From assembly GCA_031415695.1 (NCBI GenBank), contig JANOSH010000038.1, positions 1 through 64,000 of the forward strand: DNA of 64,000 nucleotides, in the 5' to 3' direction. Position 1 is the first letter of the stretch; each line of letters opens with the position of its first letter. The notes under the pieces are model-generated. The model was not told the origin of the DNA, did no database searches, and worked only from the letters and a program-made list of their open reading frames with translations. The translations under genes were made by a program, and so were the position numbers. This stretch comes from JANOSH01 sp031415695 (lineage in GTDB: Bacteria; Actinomycetota; Acidimicrobiia; Acidimicrobiales; Ilumatobacteraceae). This document shows positions 41,293 to 50,184 of the stretch, in pieces.

Positions 41293-42267
41293 CTAACGCC
41301 GGCGGCTTGAACCGGCGCCTAGTCGGCTCAAGCGAGCCACAAGCACCTCCATCACGGTGACTTCGTCGATGCCAGTAGCACCGCGCAGGTCGAGGTCGGC
41401 CTGACCAAGTAGCTCGAAGGATCGCGTGATGCCAGCCGAACCAAGCTTGTCGGCCAAGGTCAACGCCTTCTTGGCTTGAAATGTGCTCTTGACCCCGAGC
41501 CGTTGCGCTGCGGCGGCTTCGCTGCGCGCATTCGAACCGTCAAGCGCGAGCGCCCGCTGATAATGCGAGTGGAGTACCGACATTGCTTGTAACGGGTGTC
41601 GACCAGTCATCATTCGATGAAGCATGGTGAGAGAGCCAGCGGTATCGCCCCGGTCGATCGCATCCGTCAGATCCCACGGTGCCACCGCGCCAGCTTCTCC
41701 GAGAAACGGTTCGACATCGCCCGCCGTGAGTTTGATGGGACCAAACGTCGCAGTGAGAACAGCGAGCAGCGAGGCGAGTCGGCCCATATCGTCACCGAGG
41801 TGGGCCAGCATGAGTGCCCGCGCTCCCGAGTCGAGGTTCACACCGGCAGCGATCAATTGCTCGTCGAACCAGTAACCCCGATCCTTCTTGTTGCTCGGCG
41901 CGTCGGCGTCGGTGATCGTTGCCCCTGACTTCGCAGCGGCATCGGACAAACTCTTCGCCAGTCGGCCGCCGGTGCCCTCCAAGATGAGATCAGTCGTGTC
42001 GAGGGGCGACGTCAAATAGGCGACAAGGGGAGCGAGTTCATCAGCGGAAAATCGGCCGATACCACGGGCAACGACGACCCGTTTGTCAGTCAGGAATGGT
42101 GGCGTCTGCGCCGAATCGACAATGGCACTTGCCGCATAGTCGTCGCCAGACATCTCGTCGACCATGAGGCTGCGATCGCCGTCGCCAACACTTCGGTGCA
42201 CGAGTTCGGAGACTGCGGCCGAGACCAATGCCTCGTCACTGCCCTTCACCAAATGAATCGAGCCCAT
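41293..42267 (-). CDS. holA: DNA polymerase III subunit delta
   Basis: A 324-residue clamp-loader subunit. It starts SIHLVKGSDEALVSAAVSEL, has T-P-P-F-L-T-D-K-R-V-V-V-A-R in the first domain, and the C-terminal collar domain (MLHRMM then LGVKSTFQAKKAL). It opens the sliding clamp. ATG 42267 gives this N-terminus; a longer in-frame opening at 42360 would add a Trp-rich stretch from the overlapping comEC gene. It overlaps the end of comEC by 32 bp. Confidence 0.92.
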   Translation of the reverse strand: MGSIHLVKGSDEALVSAAVSELVHRSVGDGDRSLMVDEMSGDDYAASAIVDSAQTPPFLTDKRVVVARGIGRFSADELAPLVAYLTSPLDTTDLILEGTGGRLAKSLSDAAAKSGATITDADAPSNKKDRGYWFDEQLIAAGVNLDSGARALMLAHLGDDMGRLASLLAVLTATFGPIKLTAGDVEPFLGEAGAVAPWDLTDAIDRGDTAGSLTMLHRMMTGRHPLQAMSVLHSHYQRALALDGSNARSEAAAAQRLGVKSTFQAKKALTLADKLGSAGITRSFELLGQADLDLRGATGIDEVTVMEVLVARLSRLGAGSSRRR

Positions 42268-43567
42268 TGTCACGACCGTAGCGGACGCCCCACCACCAAC
42301 CCAGACCAACCAGGGCCACCACGGCAATGACTGCGATCCAGTTCGGAAGAACGGCACCAACTTCGGCCACCTTGATTACCCAGCTGACTCCAAGATGGGT
42401 CGGCAGATGAACGATTTGTGCCAACCATCGGGGCCCGATACCTCCCACAAGGCCTGCCGGTATTCCCCACACCATCACCGCTCCGGCAACCGGGCCCGCC
42501 AGAAGGTTCGCAGGAAGTCCCGCCAACGACGGCCACCCGAACACAAGAACCTGTACCGGCAGCACCCCTACCTGGGCCGAGGCACTGGCACCAATCGCCT
42601 CGGCCAGTACGGCGGGACCAGGGATACAGCGACGTATCAGAGGGCCGAGGGTGACCAAACCACATGTCGCCGAAGCACTCAACCAGAACCCGACAGAACG
42701 GGCCAGACCTGGGTCGATGAGCACCAAGCCACTGACAGACAAGAACAATAGACGCGCCCCCGAGACCGGCCGTGCCAGCCAACGCGCCGAGACCGACAGC
42801 ACCACCATGCATGATGCGCGAATGACCGAGGGTTCCCACCGAGTCAAGGTTGCGAACCAACCGACCACCACAATGGTGGCAAACCACCGAGACGAACGCG
42901 GCAACCGACGCAGCAACGGAGAAACGACGATGAGCACAAATGCCACGTTCTGGCCCGATACCGCCGTGAGATGCGAGAGGCCGCTAGCCCTAAACGCGTC
43001 GACAAGGTACCGAGGCTGGTTGCGATCGTCGCCCATCACCAAACCGAGGTAGACGGAACGAACATCGGCGGGCAACACCGCGGCACCCGACCCAATGGTT
43101 CGGCGCACCCGGTTAGCGCTGCGCATCAACGGCGAACCCGGCCACCAGTCACCCACACCTGTGACCGAAAGCCGTACCGCTGGTTGACCGGGACGAGTCG
43201 CCGAATTCGATCGCTCCAACCGGCCGAGCACGACGACGCGCTCACCGGCAAGCCGGCGCCGAAGACTCTTGCCCGCCGACCCAAACGCCACAAGTTCAAT
43301 CTCGCCCAACGACGACCGCGCCGTCGCCCGAGTGCCCGGCCCGAATGGCACAGGATCAGTGCTCAAAAGCACCGCTTCCTCCAATCGTCCCGCCGCCCGA
43401 ACCGTAGGCGCGCTTGGCGTCGCGTCGCTGGCACGCCACGAGCCGAGCACCACAATGGCGACAACAAGCCCACAACGCCACGAACCCCGCACAACACCCA
43501 CCAGTAGACCGAGAGCGACGATCTTCGGAAAGATGCCCGTGACCGCCAGCGACGCCGCCACTGCCAT
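42236..43567 (-). CDS. comEC: ComEC/Rec2-family competence membrane protein
   Basis: A 443-residue polytopic protein. After two N-terminal helices comes an OB-like domain (about 50-160), then the competence core with the hallmark S-H-L-T-A-V-S-G-Q-N-V-A-F-V-L and about seven further helices. ComEC forms the inner-membrane channel for single-stranded DNA uptake. The metallo-beta-lactamase domain found at the C-terminus of many ComEC proteins is absent. The start is set at ATG 43567; the long in-frame stretch upstream is low-complexity and lies opposite another gene. GTG or other starts slightly upstream remain possible. Confidence 0.85.
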   Translation of the reverse strand: MAVAASLAVTGIFPKIVALGLLVGVVRGSWRCGLVVAIVVLGSWRASDATPSAPTVRAAGRLEEAVLLSTDPVPFGPGTRATARSSLGEIELVAFGSAGKSLRRRLAGERVVVLGRLERSNSATRPGQPAVRLSVTGVGDWWPGSPLMRSANRVRRTIGSGAAVLPADVRSVYLGLVMGDDRNQPRYLVDAFRASGLSHLTAVSGQNVAFVLIVVSPLLRRLPRSSRWFATIVVVGWFATLTRWEPSVIRASCMVVLSVSARWLARPVSGARLLFLSVSGLVLIDPGLARSVGFWLSASATCGLVTLGPLIRRCIPGPAVLAEAIGASASAQVGVLPVQVLVFGWPSLAGLPANLLAGPVAGAVMVWGIPAGLVGGIGPRWLAQIVHLPTHLGVSWVIKVAEVGAVLPNWIAVIAVVALVGLGWWWGVRYGRDNGLDSFGEGQ

Positions 43568-43603
43568 CGCCAGTACCCATCCATCGCGTAGTGTGGGTGG
43601 TCC

Positions 43604-44059
43604 ATGAGTCAGCCCGCCATGCTCGTCCCGAAAGGACCGCTCGCCTATCACCGCAGCATCCGCATGCTGGGCCCATTGGTAGCGCTTGTGCCGCCCGCAA
43701 TCATGTTGGCGGCGATGTTCGCGGCCCGAACCTGGCTCGACTGCGGAGGCGTGGCGTGCGGGCGCGAGGTGCTCACCGGCTGGGTACTGCCTGCGCTGGC
43801 ACTGCCTACCGCGGTACTGTGGGGGCTGCCAATTGAGGACGGCACCATCAGAATCGTTGGCGTGCTGGCCAGCAGCGCCGTCGTGTGGATGTTGCTCGGG
43901 TTCCTGGCTACCCGCCGAGCCACCCGATCGCTGGTGGCCACCTGGCGTAACTGGTGGAGCGAATACCTTTTCTTGTTGGTCGCCGTATGGGTCGGTGTCG
44001 CCGGTGGCCTGTACCTGCTGTCGCGTCTGGTCAGTAATGGCCTGGGCGGATTGTTGTAA
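43604..44059 (+). CDS. Hypothetical integral membrane protein
   Basis: A 151-residue protein with about four predicted transmembrane helices (near residues 22-42, 58-76, 84-102 and 122-142) and a basic loop ATRRATRSLVATWRNWW. It lies on the opposite strand between comEC and comEA, splitting that usually compact pair. ATG 43604. No family was recognised. Its hydrophobic pattern is regular enough to treat it as a real gene, though it could be a shadow. Confidence 0.5.
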   Translation: MSQPAMLVPKGPLAYHRSIRMLGPLVALVPPAIMLAAMFAARTWLDCGGVACGREVLTGWVLPALALPTAVLWGLPIEDGTIRIVGVLASSAVVWMLLGFLATRRATRSLVATWRNWWSEYLFLLVAVWVGVAGGLYLLSRLVSNGLGGLL

Positions 44060-44063
44060 CGCG

Positions 44064-44720
44064 TCATACACGCACCAAGTCTCGAAACGCTTCGAGCTTG
44101 GCCGGGCCAATTCCCGGAACGTCGAGCAGTTCATCCACCGACGAAAACCGGCCCCGTTTCCCCCGAAAAGCGATGATGGCCGCCGCGGTAGCCGGACCAA
44201 CGCCTGGAAGCGTGTCGAGGTCGGCAACTGTTGCCGCATTGAGATCAACAACCACTGGCGCACCGGGCTCTATACCGAGGGTCGGCGTACCCGACACGGT
44301 TGTTTCACCCGGGCCGGGAACTCCGATTCGTTGACCGTCGCTGAGCTTCGAGGCCAACGCCAGCAGATTGCGGTCGACCCCATCTACCGTGCCGCCAGCA
44401 GCAGCGACTAGGTCAACGACTCGCGATCCCACACCAAGCCGATACACCCCGGGCTGGCGAACTCCCCCGGCGATTTGGACCGTGATCTCGTTTGCCGCCA
44501 CCGACGTTGGGCCGCTCGGCGCGGTCGAAGTAGCCGTCGGGGCTCTCGTGAGCCCCTGTTCTACTGGGAGCGGAGGGGATTGGAGCAGCCACCATGCGCC
44601 GACAGCCAACACGACCATGGACGCCGAGGCCGTTGCGAGACGGGCAGGCGACACGGCCCGAACAAGTGATGCAACACGTTCAACAAAGGGTTGGACTGGA
44701 CGCGGACGAGGTAGGTCCAT
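44064..44720 (-). CDS. comEA: ComEA-like helix-hairpin-helix DNA-binding protein
   Basis: A 218-residue protein with a cytoplasmic N-terminus, one transmembrane helix (about 35-50), a Thr/Pro linker, an SLBB domain (VQIAGGVRQPGVYRLG then V-V-D-L-V-A-A-A-G-G) and a C-terminal double HhH motif (D-L-N-A-A-T, LDTLPGVGPATAAAII, LLDVPGIGPAKLEAFR). It binds incoming double-stranded DNA for uptake. ATG 44720 has GGAGGA 4 bases upstream. With comEC it suggests a natural-transformation capacity or its remnant. Confidence 0.92.
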   Translation of the reverse strand: MDLPRPRPVQPFVERVASLVRAVSPARLATASASMVVLAVGAWWLLQSPPLPVEQGLTRAPTATSTAPSGPTSVAANEITVQIAGGVRQPGVYRLGVGSRVVDLVAAAGGTVDGVDRNLLALASKLSDGQRIGVPGPGETTVSGTPTLGIEPGAPVVVDLNAATVADLDTLPGVGPATAAAIIAFRGKRGRFSSVDELLDVPGIGPAKLEAFRDLVRV

Positions 44721-44802
44721 CGATTCCTCCGTGGACAAGCGCGCCAAACGACGCGCACTGCAAAGGAGGAAGTAGTCGACACTCTAGACTACGTTCGGCT
44801 AC

Positions 44803-45621
44803 GTGGCGCTCCTGACGATCGGTGATTTCGAAAAGACAACGTTCGAGCACAACGCAAAGACCAGAGTTGTATATCGCCGCGGCAACGGCCCGGCCGTGAT
44901 CATCATGGCCGAGATGCCCGGCATCACTCCCAACGTCCTGCGTTTTGCCGGCTGGGTCGCCGACATTGGATGTACGGCAGTGCTCCCACACCTGTTCGGG
45001 GTGCCAGGCCGTGAACCGGGTGGTAACACGGTGACCGCTGGTGCGTATGTCACCTACTCGTTCGTCCCTGCGTGCGTAAGCCGCGAGTTCATCGTGTACG
45101 CGACGAACCGGACATCCCCCATCGTGGAATGGTTACGCGCTCTCGCCGCGGCAGAGCACGAACGGTGCGGGGGTCCCGGGGTTGGTGCCGTCGGCATGTG
45201 CTTCACCGGCGGATACGCGCTCGCTATGAGTACGGACAGTCGGCTGCTCGCCCCCGTGCTGTCACAACCATCAATGCCTCTGCCGATTACCCGCGGCCAG
45301 CGGCGCGGCATCGACTGCTCGCCCGACGATCTCGCCATCGTGCAGCACCGTTGTGCCGCGGAGGGTCTCCAGGTCCTCGGTCTACGGTTCAAGGGGGACC
45401 GAAGTGTCCCGGCTGAACGCTTCGCGTACCTGCGCGACGCGCTCGGCGACGCATTCATCGCCGTTGAACTGGAGGACTCGGCGGCCAATCCGGCCGCTGT
45501 CATGCGAAATCCGCATTCAGTGCTCACCGAGCATCTGGTCGACGAACCGGGGAGCCCGACGCGCAACGCCCTCGACCAGGTCCTCGACCTCTTTCGCAGG
45601 ACGTTGCTTATCAACACATGA
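44803..45621 (+). CDS. Dienelactone hydrolase-family protein
   Basis: A 272-residue alpha/beta hydrolase. The DLH-type nucleophile elbow with Cys instead of Ser is seen in GAVGMCFTGGYAL, and an early Glu in MAEMPGIT matches the DLH active-site Glu. It probably opens a lactone or hydrolyses a related ester. The C-terminal part (V-L-G-L-R-F-K-G-D-R) carries the acid. Start GTG at 44803, 82 bp from the divergent comEA start. Confidence 0.83.
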   Translation: MALLTIGDFEKTTFEHNAKTRVVYRRGNGPAVIIMAEMPGITPNVLRFAGWVADIGCTAVLPHLFGVPGREPGGNTVTAGAYVTYSFVPACVSREFIVYATNRTSPIVEWLRALAAAEHERCGGPGVGAVGMCFTGGYALAMSTDSRLLAPVLSQPSMPLPITRGQRRGIDCSPDDLAIVQHRCAAEGLQVLGLRFKGDRSVPAERFAYLRDALGDAFIAVELEDSAANPAAVMRNPHSVLTEHLVDEPGSPTRNALDQVLDLFRRTLLINT

Positions 45622-45648
45622 CGGATTCCGGTATCGAAAGCAGCAGTA

Positions 45649-45688
45649 TTGGACAGGACTGTCATACAGCATATAGTTGACGTATGAC
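45649..45688 (+). promoter_or_regulatory. Promoter and operator of the mazEF-type pair
   Basis: TTGGAC (45649-45654) and TATAGT (45672-45677) lie 17 bases apart, and the ATG of the antitoxin begins 7 bases after the -10 box, so the message is probably leaderless. GTCATAC (45661-45667) and GTATGAC (45682-45688) form a perfect 7-bp inverted repeat over the -10 box and start codon, and GACAG/CTGTC (45652-45663) a second one. Antitoxin binding here would block RNA polymerase. Confidence 0.65.
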
Positions 45689-45935
45689 GATGTTGAGTTT
45701 TCGAGTCGATGACGGCGAGGCCGCACAAACGCAACGATGGGCGGACGAACTCGGTATTGACAAGTCCGAGTTGTTGCGTGAGGCGCTTCACCGTCACCTC
45801 ACTCGCCTCGCCTCCGAGCGCGAGGCTGTCATCTGGGTCGACCAACCCCTAACCGACGACGAGTCGGCAATCAGCCAGATCGCCGAGTGGGGACCCGCCG
45901 AAGACTGGTCGGACTGGGCCAATGCAACACGGTGA
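45684..45935 (+). CDS. MazE-type (ribbon-helix-helix) antitoxin
   Basis: An 83-residue antitoxin. The first 45 residues (MLSFRVDDGEAAQTQRWADEL then KSELLREALHRHL) have the RHH pattern of CopG-type DNA-binding antitoxins, and the acidic, Trp-containing tail should occupy the toxin active site. It overlaps the toxin gene by 14 bases. ATG 45684 or the third codon (45690) could be the start. Confidence 0.8.
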   Translation: MTMLSFRVDDGEAAQTQRWADELGIDKSELLREALHRHLTRLASEREAVIWVDQPLTDDESAISQIAEWGPAEDWSDWANATR

Positions 45936-46230
45936 AATCTGGTTCGCAATCACCCCCGGAGGCGACCGTCCAGTTCTCGTCCTCACCCGCGATCCTGTCG
46001 CCGACCTCATTGGCAAAGTAGTAGTGGCGGCAATCACACGCACGACGCGGGGACTCGTGTCCGAACTCGACCTGACGGCCCGTGAAGACGGGCTGCCATC
46101 AGACTGCGTCGTCAATTTCGACAACATCCATACGATTCCTCGAAGCGCTTTTCGTCGACGGCTCGTCAAGCTCGAACCCAACCGGTTGGCCCAAGCCTGC
46201 CGCTGTCTCCGCGACGCCACCGGCTGCTAA
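45922..46230 (+). CDS. MazF/PemK-type toxin
   Basis: A 102-residue endoribonuclease toxin. The fold starts HGEIWFAI, with G-G-D-R-P-V-L-V-L-T-R carrying the catalytic Arg and Thr, then V-V-A-A-I-T-R and the C-terminal helix. It should cut mRNA at specific short sequences when the antitoxin is degraded. The ATG at 45922 lies inside the antitoxin gene. Confidence 0.87.
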   Translation: MQHGEIWFAITPGGDRPVLVLTRDPVADLIGKVVVAAITRTTRGLVSELDLTAREDGLPSDCVVNFDNIHTIPRSAFRRRLVKLEPNRLAQACRCLRDATGC

Positions 46231-46268
46231 TCCGGCGAGGCCCGTCGACTTACTGACCAGGCCGACGG

Positions 46269-46979
46269 TCAGAACAGGCGGCTGGTGAGCTTCTTTCGAT
46301 ACTGCGCAGTACGAGGATCTTCGCTGCCCATGAGTTCGAGAATGTCGACATAGGACTGACGGGCGTCGAGGTCGTCTTTCACCGTGTCGAGAAGGGCCAC
46401 CAACTGCTCGTCGTAGTTATCGTCCGGTCGAGTAGCAAGCCGGGCGCGAGCGGCAATGAGACGAGACTCGTCTGACTCGGGGATGCGTGCCAGCAGTGCC
46501 AAAGCCTCGTCGTGGCGCTCGGACTCCACAAACAACGTGGCCAGCGCCACGACGGCACCCGCGTGACCAGGGTCGAGTGTCAACGCCTCGCTCAAGCTGG
46601 CCTCGTCGCCCAAGGCAACAAGGTCGCCAACCGGGTCGGGCTGTCCGGCGAGGAGCCGCTCGACGAACTCGCGAACCGTAGCCTCGGGTTGCGCGCCGAG
46701 AAAGCCGTCGACAGGTTGACCGTCGACGAGCGCGACAACGAGCGGGATCGATTGCGCCTGGAATGCCTGGGCAATAGCCGGATTCTCGTCGACGTTGACC
46801 TTGACCATTTCGACCCGGCCGTCGGTCTCAGCAATAACCTTCTCGAGGATGGGTCCAAGGGTCCGGCACGGCCCACACCAAGGTGCCCACAGGTCGATGA
46901 CGACCGGAACTGACTTGGATCGTTCGAGAACGGCGGTTTGGAACATAGCGTCGGTGACATCGGTCGACATGAAGTGCAT
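46269..46979 (-). CDS. Thioredoxin-domain co-chaperone (CnoX-like)
   Basis: A 236-residue protein with an N-terminal thioredoxin domain (active site W-C-G-P-C) and a C-terminal TPR-like helical region (about 130-236). This architecture matches the CnoX/YbbN family, which holds oxidised or unfolded proteins and hands them to DnaK or GroEL. The intact CGPC suggests it may also keep redox activity, as in some non-enteric members. The start is ATG 46979 or 46970. Confidence 0.85.
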   Translation of the reverse strand: MHFMSTDVTDAMFQTAVLERSKSVPVVIDLWAPWCGPCRTLGPILEKVIAETDGRVEMVKVNVDENPAIAQAFQAQSIPLVVALVDGQPVDGFLGAQPEATVREFVERLLAGQPDPVGDLVALGDEASLSEALTLDPGHAGAVVALATLFVESERHDEALALLARIPESDESRLIAARARLATRPDDNYDEQLVALLDTVKDDLDARQSYVDILELMGSEDPRTAQYRKKLTSRLF

Positions 46980-47008
46980 GTTACCGCCGGTAGGCTGACT
47001 GGCGATGA

Positions 47009-47902
47009 ATGAAGTATCGAATGAGTGAAGAGGCGTACATCGTCCACGAGTGGCCCGACGTTGTCGACCCGATTCTCGTCGTCGCTCTCGAAGGCTGGAT
47101 CGACGCGTCAGGAGCGGCGATGGGTGCTCTCAACATCCTTGGCTCGAAGCTTAACGCTCGGCCGGTAGCCACATTCGACGCCGACCAGTTCCTCGATTTC
47201 CGGGCCCGTCGTCCAACCATGCAGTTGCGAGATGGCGTCAATATTGGCCTCGTGTGGCCCGACACGCAGTTGAAGGTCGGCCGATCCAGTGGGGGTCGCG
47301 ATGTCCTCTTACTCACCGGCCACGAGCCCGACATGCGATGGCGTGCGTTCTGCGAGGCAGTCGTTCACATCGCCACCACATTGGGTGTTGCCCGCACCAT
47401 CGGCTTTGGGGCCTATCCCATAGCTGTCCCGCACAGCCGCCCCTCACGCCTTAGTGTGAGTTGCTCGTCACCCGACATCCTTGCCCACCTGCCCTATCAG
47501 CGAAACAGCGTCGATGTGCCCGCAGGCGCAGGAGCTGCGTTAGAGCAGGCACTCGGCGACGCTGGCATCGAGAGTTTCACGCTGTGGGCCCAGATCCCTC
47601 ACTACCTTGCGGCCAATCCATACCCCGCAGGCTCCTTAGCGTTGCTCACGGGTCTCGCCCAAACCACCGGTATTGAAGTCGACGCCAACGAACTGGCCGA
47701 CGAAGCCGTCATCGTACGCACGCGGGTCGACGAACTAGTGAAGGGCAATCCCGAACATCTCTCGATGCTTGCTCAACTCGAGGAGGCCTGGGATGGCGCT
47801 ACACAAACAGAGCCCGTCACCTCCATCGACACGGCGGAGTTACCCTCTGGCGACGAACTCGCTGCGGAACTCGAAAAATATCTGCGCGACCACGGAGCCT
47901 GA
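47009..47902 (+). CDS. PAC2-family protein
   Basis: A 297-residue PAC2 (proteasome assembly chaperone-like) protein. It begins VHEWPDVVDPILVVALEGWIDA and contains the family segment R-T-I-G-F-G-A-Y-P-I-A-V-P-H-S-R-P. Actinobacteria commonly have such genes; the role is unknown, though a link to the proteasome or its substrates is often proposed. ATG 47009 or 47021 could be the start. It is divergent from the CnoX-like gene. Confidence 0.85.
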   Translation: MKYRMSEEAYIVHEWPDVVDPILVVALEGWIDASGAAMGALNILGSKLNARPVATFDADQFLDFRARRPTMQLRDGVNIGLVWPDTQLKVGRSSGGRDVLLLTGHEPDMRWRAFCEAVVHIATTLGVARTIGFGAYPIAVPHSRPSRLSVSCSSPDILAHLPYQRNSVDVPAGAGAALEQALGDAGIESFTLWAQIPHYLAANPYPAGSLALLTGLAQTTGIEVDANELADEAVIVRTRVDELVKGNPEHLSMLAQLEEAWDGATQTEPVTSIDTAELPSGDELAAELEKYLRDHGA

Positions 47903-47941
47903 GCAACAGCGACGTCGACGATTTGGGTAACGTCTCGTTGT

Positions 47942-48961
47942 ATGAAAGTCGACGGAGGCATTGGTCTCAATCTCAATCATGTAGCGGCAAACGTCAAAGA
48001 AGCCGAGGAGGCCGGTTATAGCGGCGTCTGGACTGCCGAAACGTCGCACGATCCGTTCTTCCCGTTGCTGCTCGCAGCCGAGCATTCAACGACAATCGAG
48101 CTCGGCACGTCTATCGCCGTTGCGTTCGCCCGCAACCCAATGACCATGGCCAACGTCGGATGGGACCTGCAGTCCTATTCGCAGGGCCGATTCATCCTGG
48201 GCCTCGGTAGCCAGATCAAACCCCACATCGAAAAACGCTTCTCGATGGAGTGGAGCCACCCCGCCGCCCGAATGCGTGAGTTCGTGTTGGCGATGCGTGC
48301 TATCTGGGATACCTGGCAGAACGGGACCAAACTCGAGTTCCGGGGCGAGTTCTACAAACACACCCTCATGACTCCGTTCTTTGCTCCCGACGCCGCCGAA
48401 GTCGCCGGCTTTGGCCCGCCGCGCGTGTTCCTCGCAGGAGTCGGCGAGCTCATGACCGAGGTTGCAGGCGAAGTGTGTGACGGGTTCATCTGTCACGGCT
48501 TCACCACCGAGAAGTACCTGCGTGAGGTTACGCTTCCCGCACTACAGCGAGGCCGCGCCAAAGTCGGCAAAACCATGGACGGCTTCGAGATCGTCGGACC
48601 CAGCTTCGTGGTCACCGGTAACAACGACCAGGAACTCGAAGCGGCGGCACAGGGCACCCGCCAGCAAATCGCGTTCTATGGCTCCACCCCGGCCTACCGA
48701 GGCGTTCTCGACATTCATGGATGGGGCGGTATGCAAGAGGAACTCAACGCGCTGTCCAAACAGGGCAAATGGGTCGAGATGGGCAACGTCATCAACGACG
48801 AAGTTCTCAACACATTCGCTGTGGTCGGCGAGCCTGAACACATCGGGCGCGAACTCCACGCACGCTACGGTGACTGCATCCAACGAATCAGTTTCTATGC
48901 GCCGTACAAGTCCAACCCCGATCGTTGGAAGCAAGTACTCGCCGATCTGCGGGCGTCATGA
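47942..48961 (+). CDS. LLM-class F420-dependent oxidoreductase
   Basis: A 339-residue luciferase-like TIM-barrel enzyme of the F420-dependent type found in actinobacteria (MKVDGGIGLNLNHVAANVKEAEEAGYSGVWTAET in pieces: N-L-N-H-V then G-V-W-T-A-E-T). It has F-I-L-G-L-G-S-Q-I-K-P-H-I and a C-terminal H-A-R-Y-G-D-C-I-Q-R segment. The substrate is unknown. Its stop overlaps the start of the aminotransferase gene (ATGA), indicating a two-gene operon. Confidence 0.87.
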   Translation: MKVDGGIGLNLNHVAANVKEAEEAGYSGVWTAETSHDPFFPLLLAAEHSTTIELGTSIAVAFARNPMTMANVGWDLQSYSQGRFILGLGSQIKPHIEKRFSMEWSHPAARMREFVLAMRAIWDTWQNGTKLEFRGEFYKHTLMTPFFAPDAAEVAGFGPPRVFLAGVGELMTEVAGEVCDGFICHGFTTEKYLREVTLPALQRGRAKVGKTMDGFEIVGPSFVVTGNNDQELEAAAQGTRQQIAFYGSTPAYRGVLDIHGWGGMQEELNALSKQGKWVEMGNVINDEVLNTFAVVGEPEHIGRELHARYGDCIQRISFYAPYKSNPDRWKQVLADLRAS

Positions 48962-50184
48962 GCCAGTTCACCCCCCACCATCCGGCGCTCCTTCGGCCGT
49001 ATTCGAAACCCGCCAACCCCGATGTCATCCGCATTGTCAGGGGCAAAGATGCTCTCGTGTTCGACGACCAAGGCAACCAGTACATCGACGGCATGGGCGC
49101 GCTCTGGTATTGCAACATTGGGCACGGACGCCCCGAGATTGGGGACGCTGTCGCCAAGCAAATGTCGACCCTGGCCAACTATCATTGTTTCGAGCCGTTC
49201 ACCAGTGAACCGGCCGAGCAGCTCGCCGAGCGCATCAAGGCGTTGGCGCCTGTCGACAACGCCCGAGTGTTCCTGACCTCGTCCGGGTCCGAGGCCGTCG
49301 ACTCGGCCATGAAGCTGGCAAGAATCTCCCACGTGCAAGCAGGCCGGCCAGAACGCACGCTTATCGTCAGCCGTTCACGCGGCTACCACGGTGTTACCTA
49401 CGGCGGGCTATCGGCACAAGGTTTGCCACTCAATCAGGCCGGATTCGGGCCGCTACTCACCGACATCATCAATGTGCCAGCCGACGACGACGAAGCCATG
49501 GCTACCGTATTTGTCGAGCATGGCGAGCAGATCGCTGCAGTCATCACCGAGCCGGTTCAGGGTGCCGGTGGCGTGTACCCCCCGACCGATGGCTACCTCG
49601 CGACGTTGCGTCGCCTCTGCGACAAGCACGGAGCCTTTCTCATTTTCGATGAGGTCATCTGCGGATTCGGGCGCCTCGGCCGCTGGTTTGGTGCCGACTA
49701 CTTTGGTGTTCGGCCCGACCTCATGACCTTCGCCAAGGGAGTCAGTTCCGGGTACATCCCCATGGGCGGGGTGGTCGTTGGCGCCAAGGTGCTCGCCGGC
49801 CTCGAAGCAGACCCCGGATTCTTGCTGCGCCATGGGCACACCTACTCTGGCCACGCCGCGGCGTCGGTTGGGGCCATGGTCAACATCGACATCATCGACA
49901 ACGAGGAGATGATCGCACGCGGGGCAGCTATGGGTGCTCGACTTGGCGCCGGTCTTCGAAGCTTGGCCGACGACAACATCGCCAGCCATGCTCGGGGCGT
50001 TGGTGCCGTGTGGGCGATCGGGTTGAATGACGGCGTCGATTCCATCGACATTCGCAACAAGCTGTACGCCCGCGGTGTTATCTCACGGGCGTTGCCGGGC
50101 ACCATGACCTTCTGCCCGCCCTTTGTAACCACCGACGCGCAAGTCGACCACATAATCGATGCGTTGGCCGACTCGCTTAAGTAG
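48958..50184 (+). CDS. Class III aminotransferase
   Basis: A 408-residue PLP-dependent omega-aminotransferase. The schiff-base Lys is in T-F-A-K-G-V-S-S-G-Y, the PLP Asp in L-I-F-D-E-V-I-C-G-F-G-R-L-G, and a substrate-side segment is Y-H-G-V-T-Y-G-G. It likely transfers an amino group between an amine or beta-amino acid and pyruvate. It is coupled to the LLM oxidoreductase gene. Its 3' end overlaps the convergent acyl-AMP ligase gene by 8 bp. Confidence 0.92.
   Translation: MSQFTPHHPALLRPYSKPANPDVIRIVRGKDALVFDDQGNQYIDGMGALWYCNIGHGRPEIGDAVAKQMSTLANYHCFEPFTSEPAEQLAERIKALAPVDNARVFLTSSGSEAVDSAMKLARISHVQAGRPERTLIVSRSRGYHGVTYGGLSAQGLPLNQAGFGPLLTDIINVPADDDEAMATVFVEHGEQIAAVITEPVQGAGGVYPPTDGYLATLRRLCDKHGAFLIFDEVICGFGRLGRWFGADYFGVRPDLMTFAKGVSSGYIPMGGVVVGAKVLAGLEADPGFLLRHGHTYSGHAAASVGAMVNIDIIDNEEMIARGAAMGARLGAGLRSLADDNIASHARGVGAVWAIGLNDGVDSIDIRNKLYARGVISRALPGTMTFCPPFVTTDAQVDHIIDALADSLK

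Noticed and set aside
42236..44263. 675-residue version of the comEC frame starting at 44263
   Set aside because: The first 230 residues are Gln/Gly/Arg-rich antisense of the small membrane-protein gene and of the 3' end of comEA; the real domain begins near 43567.
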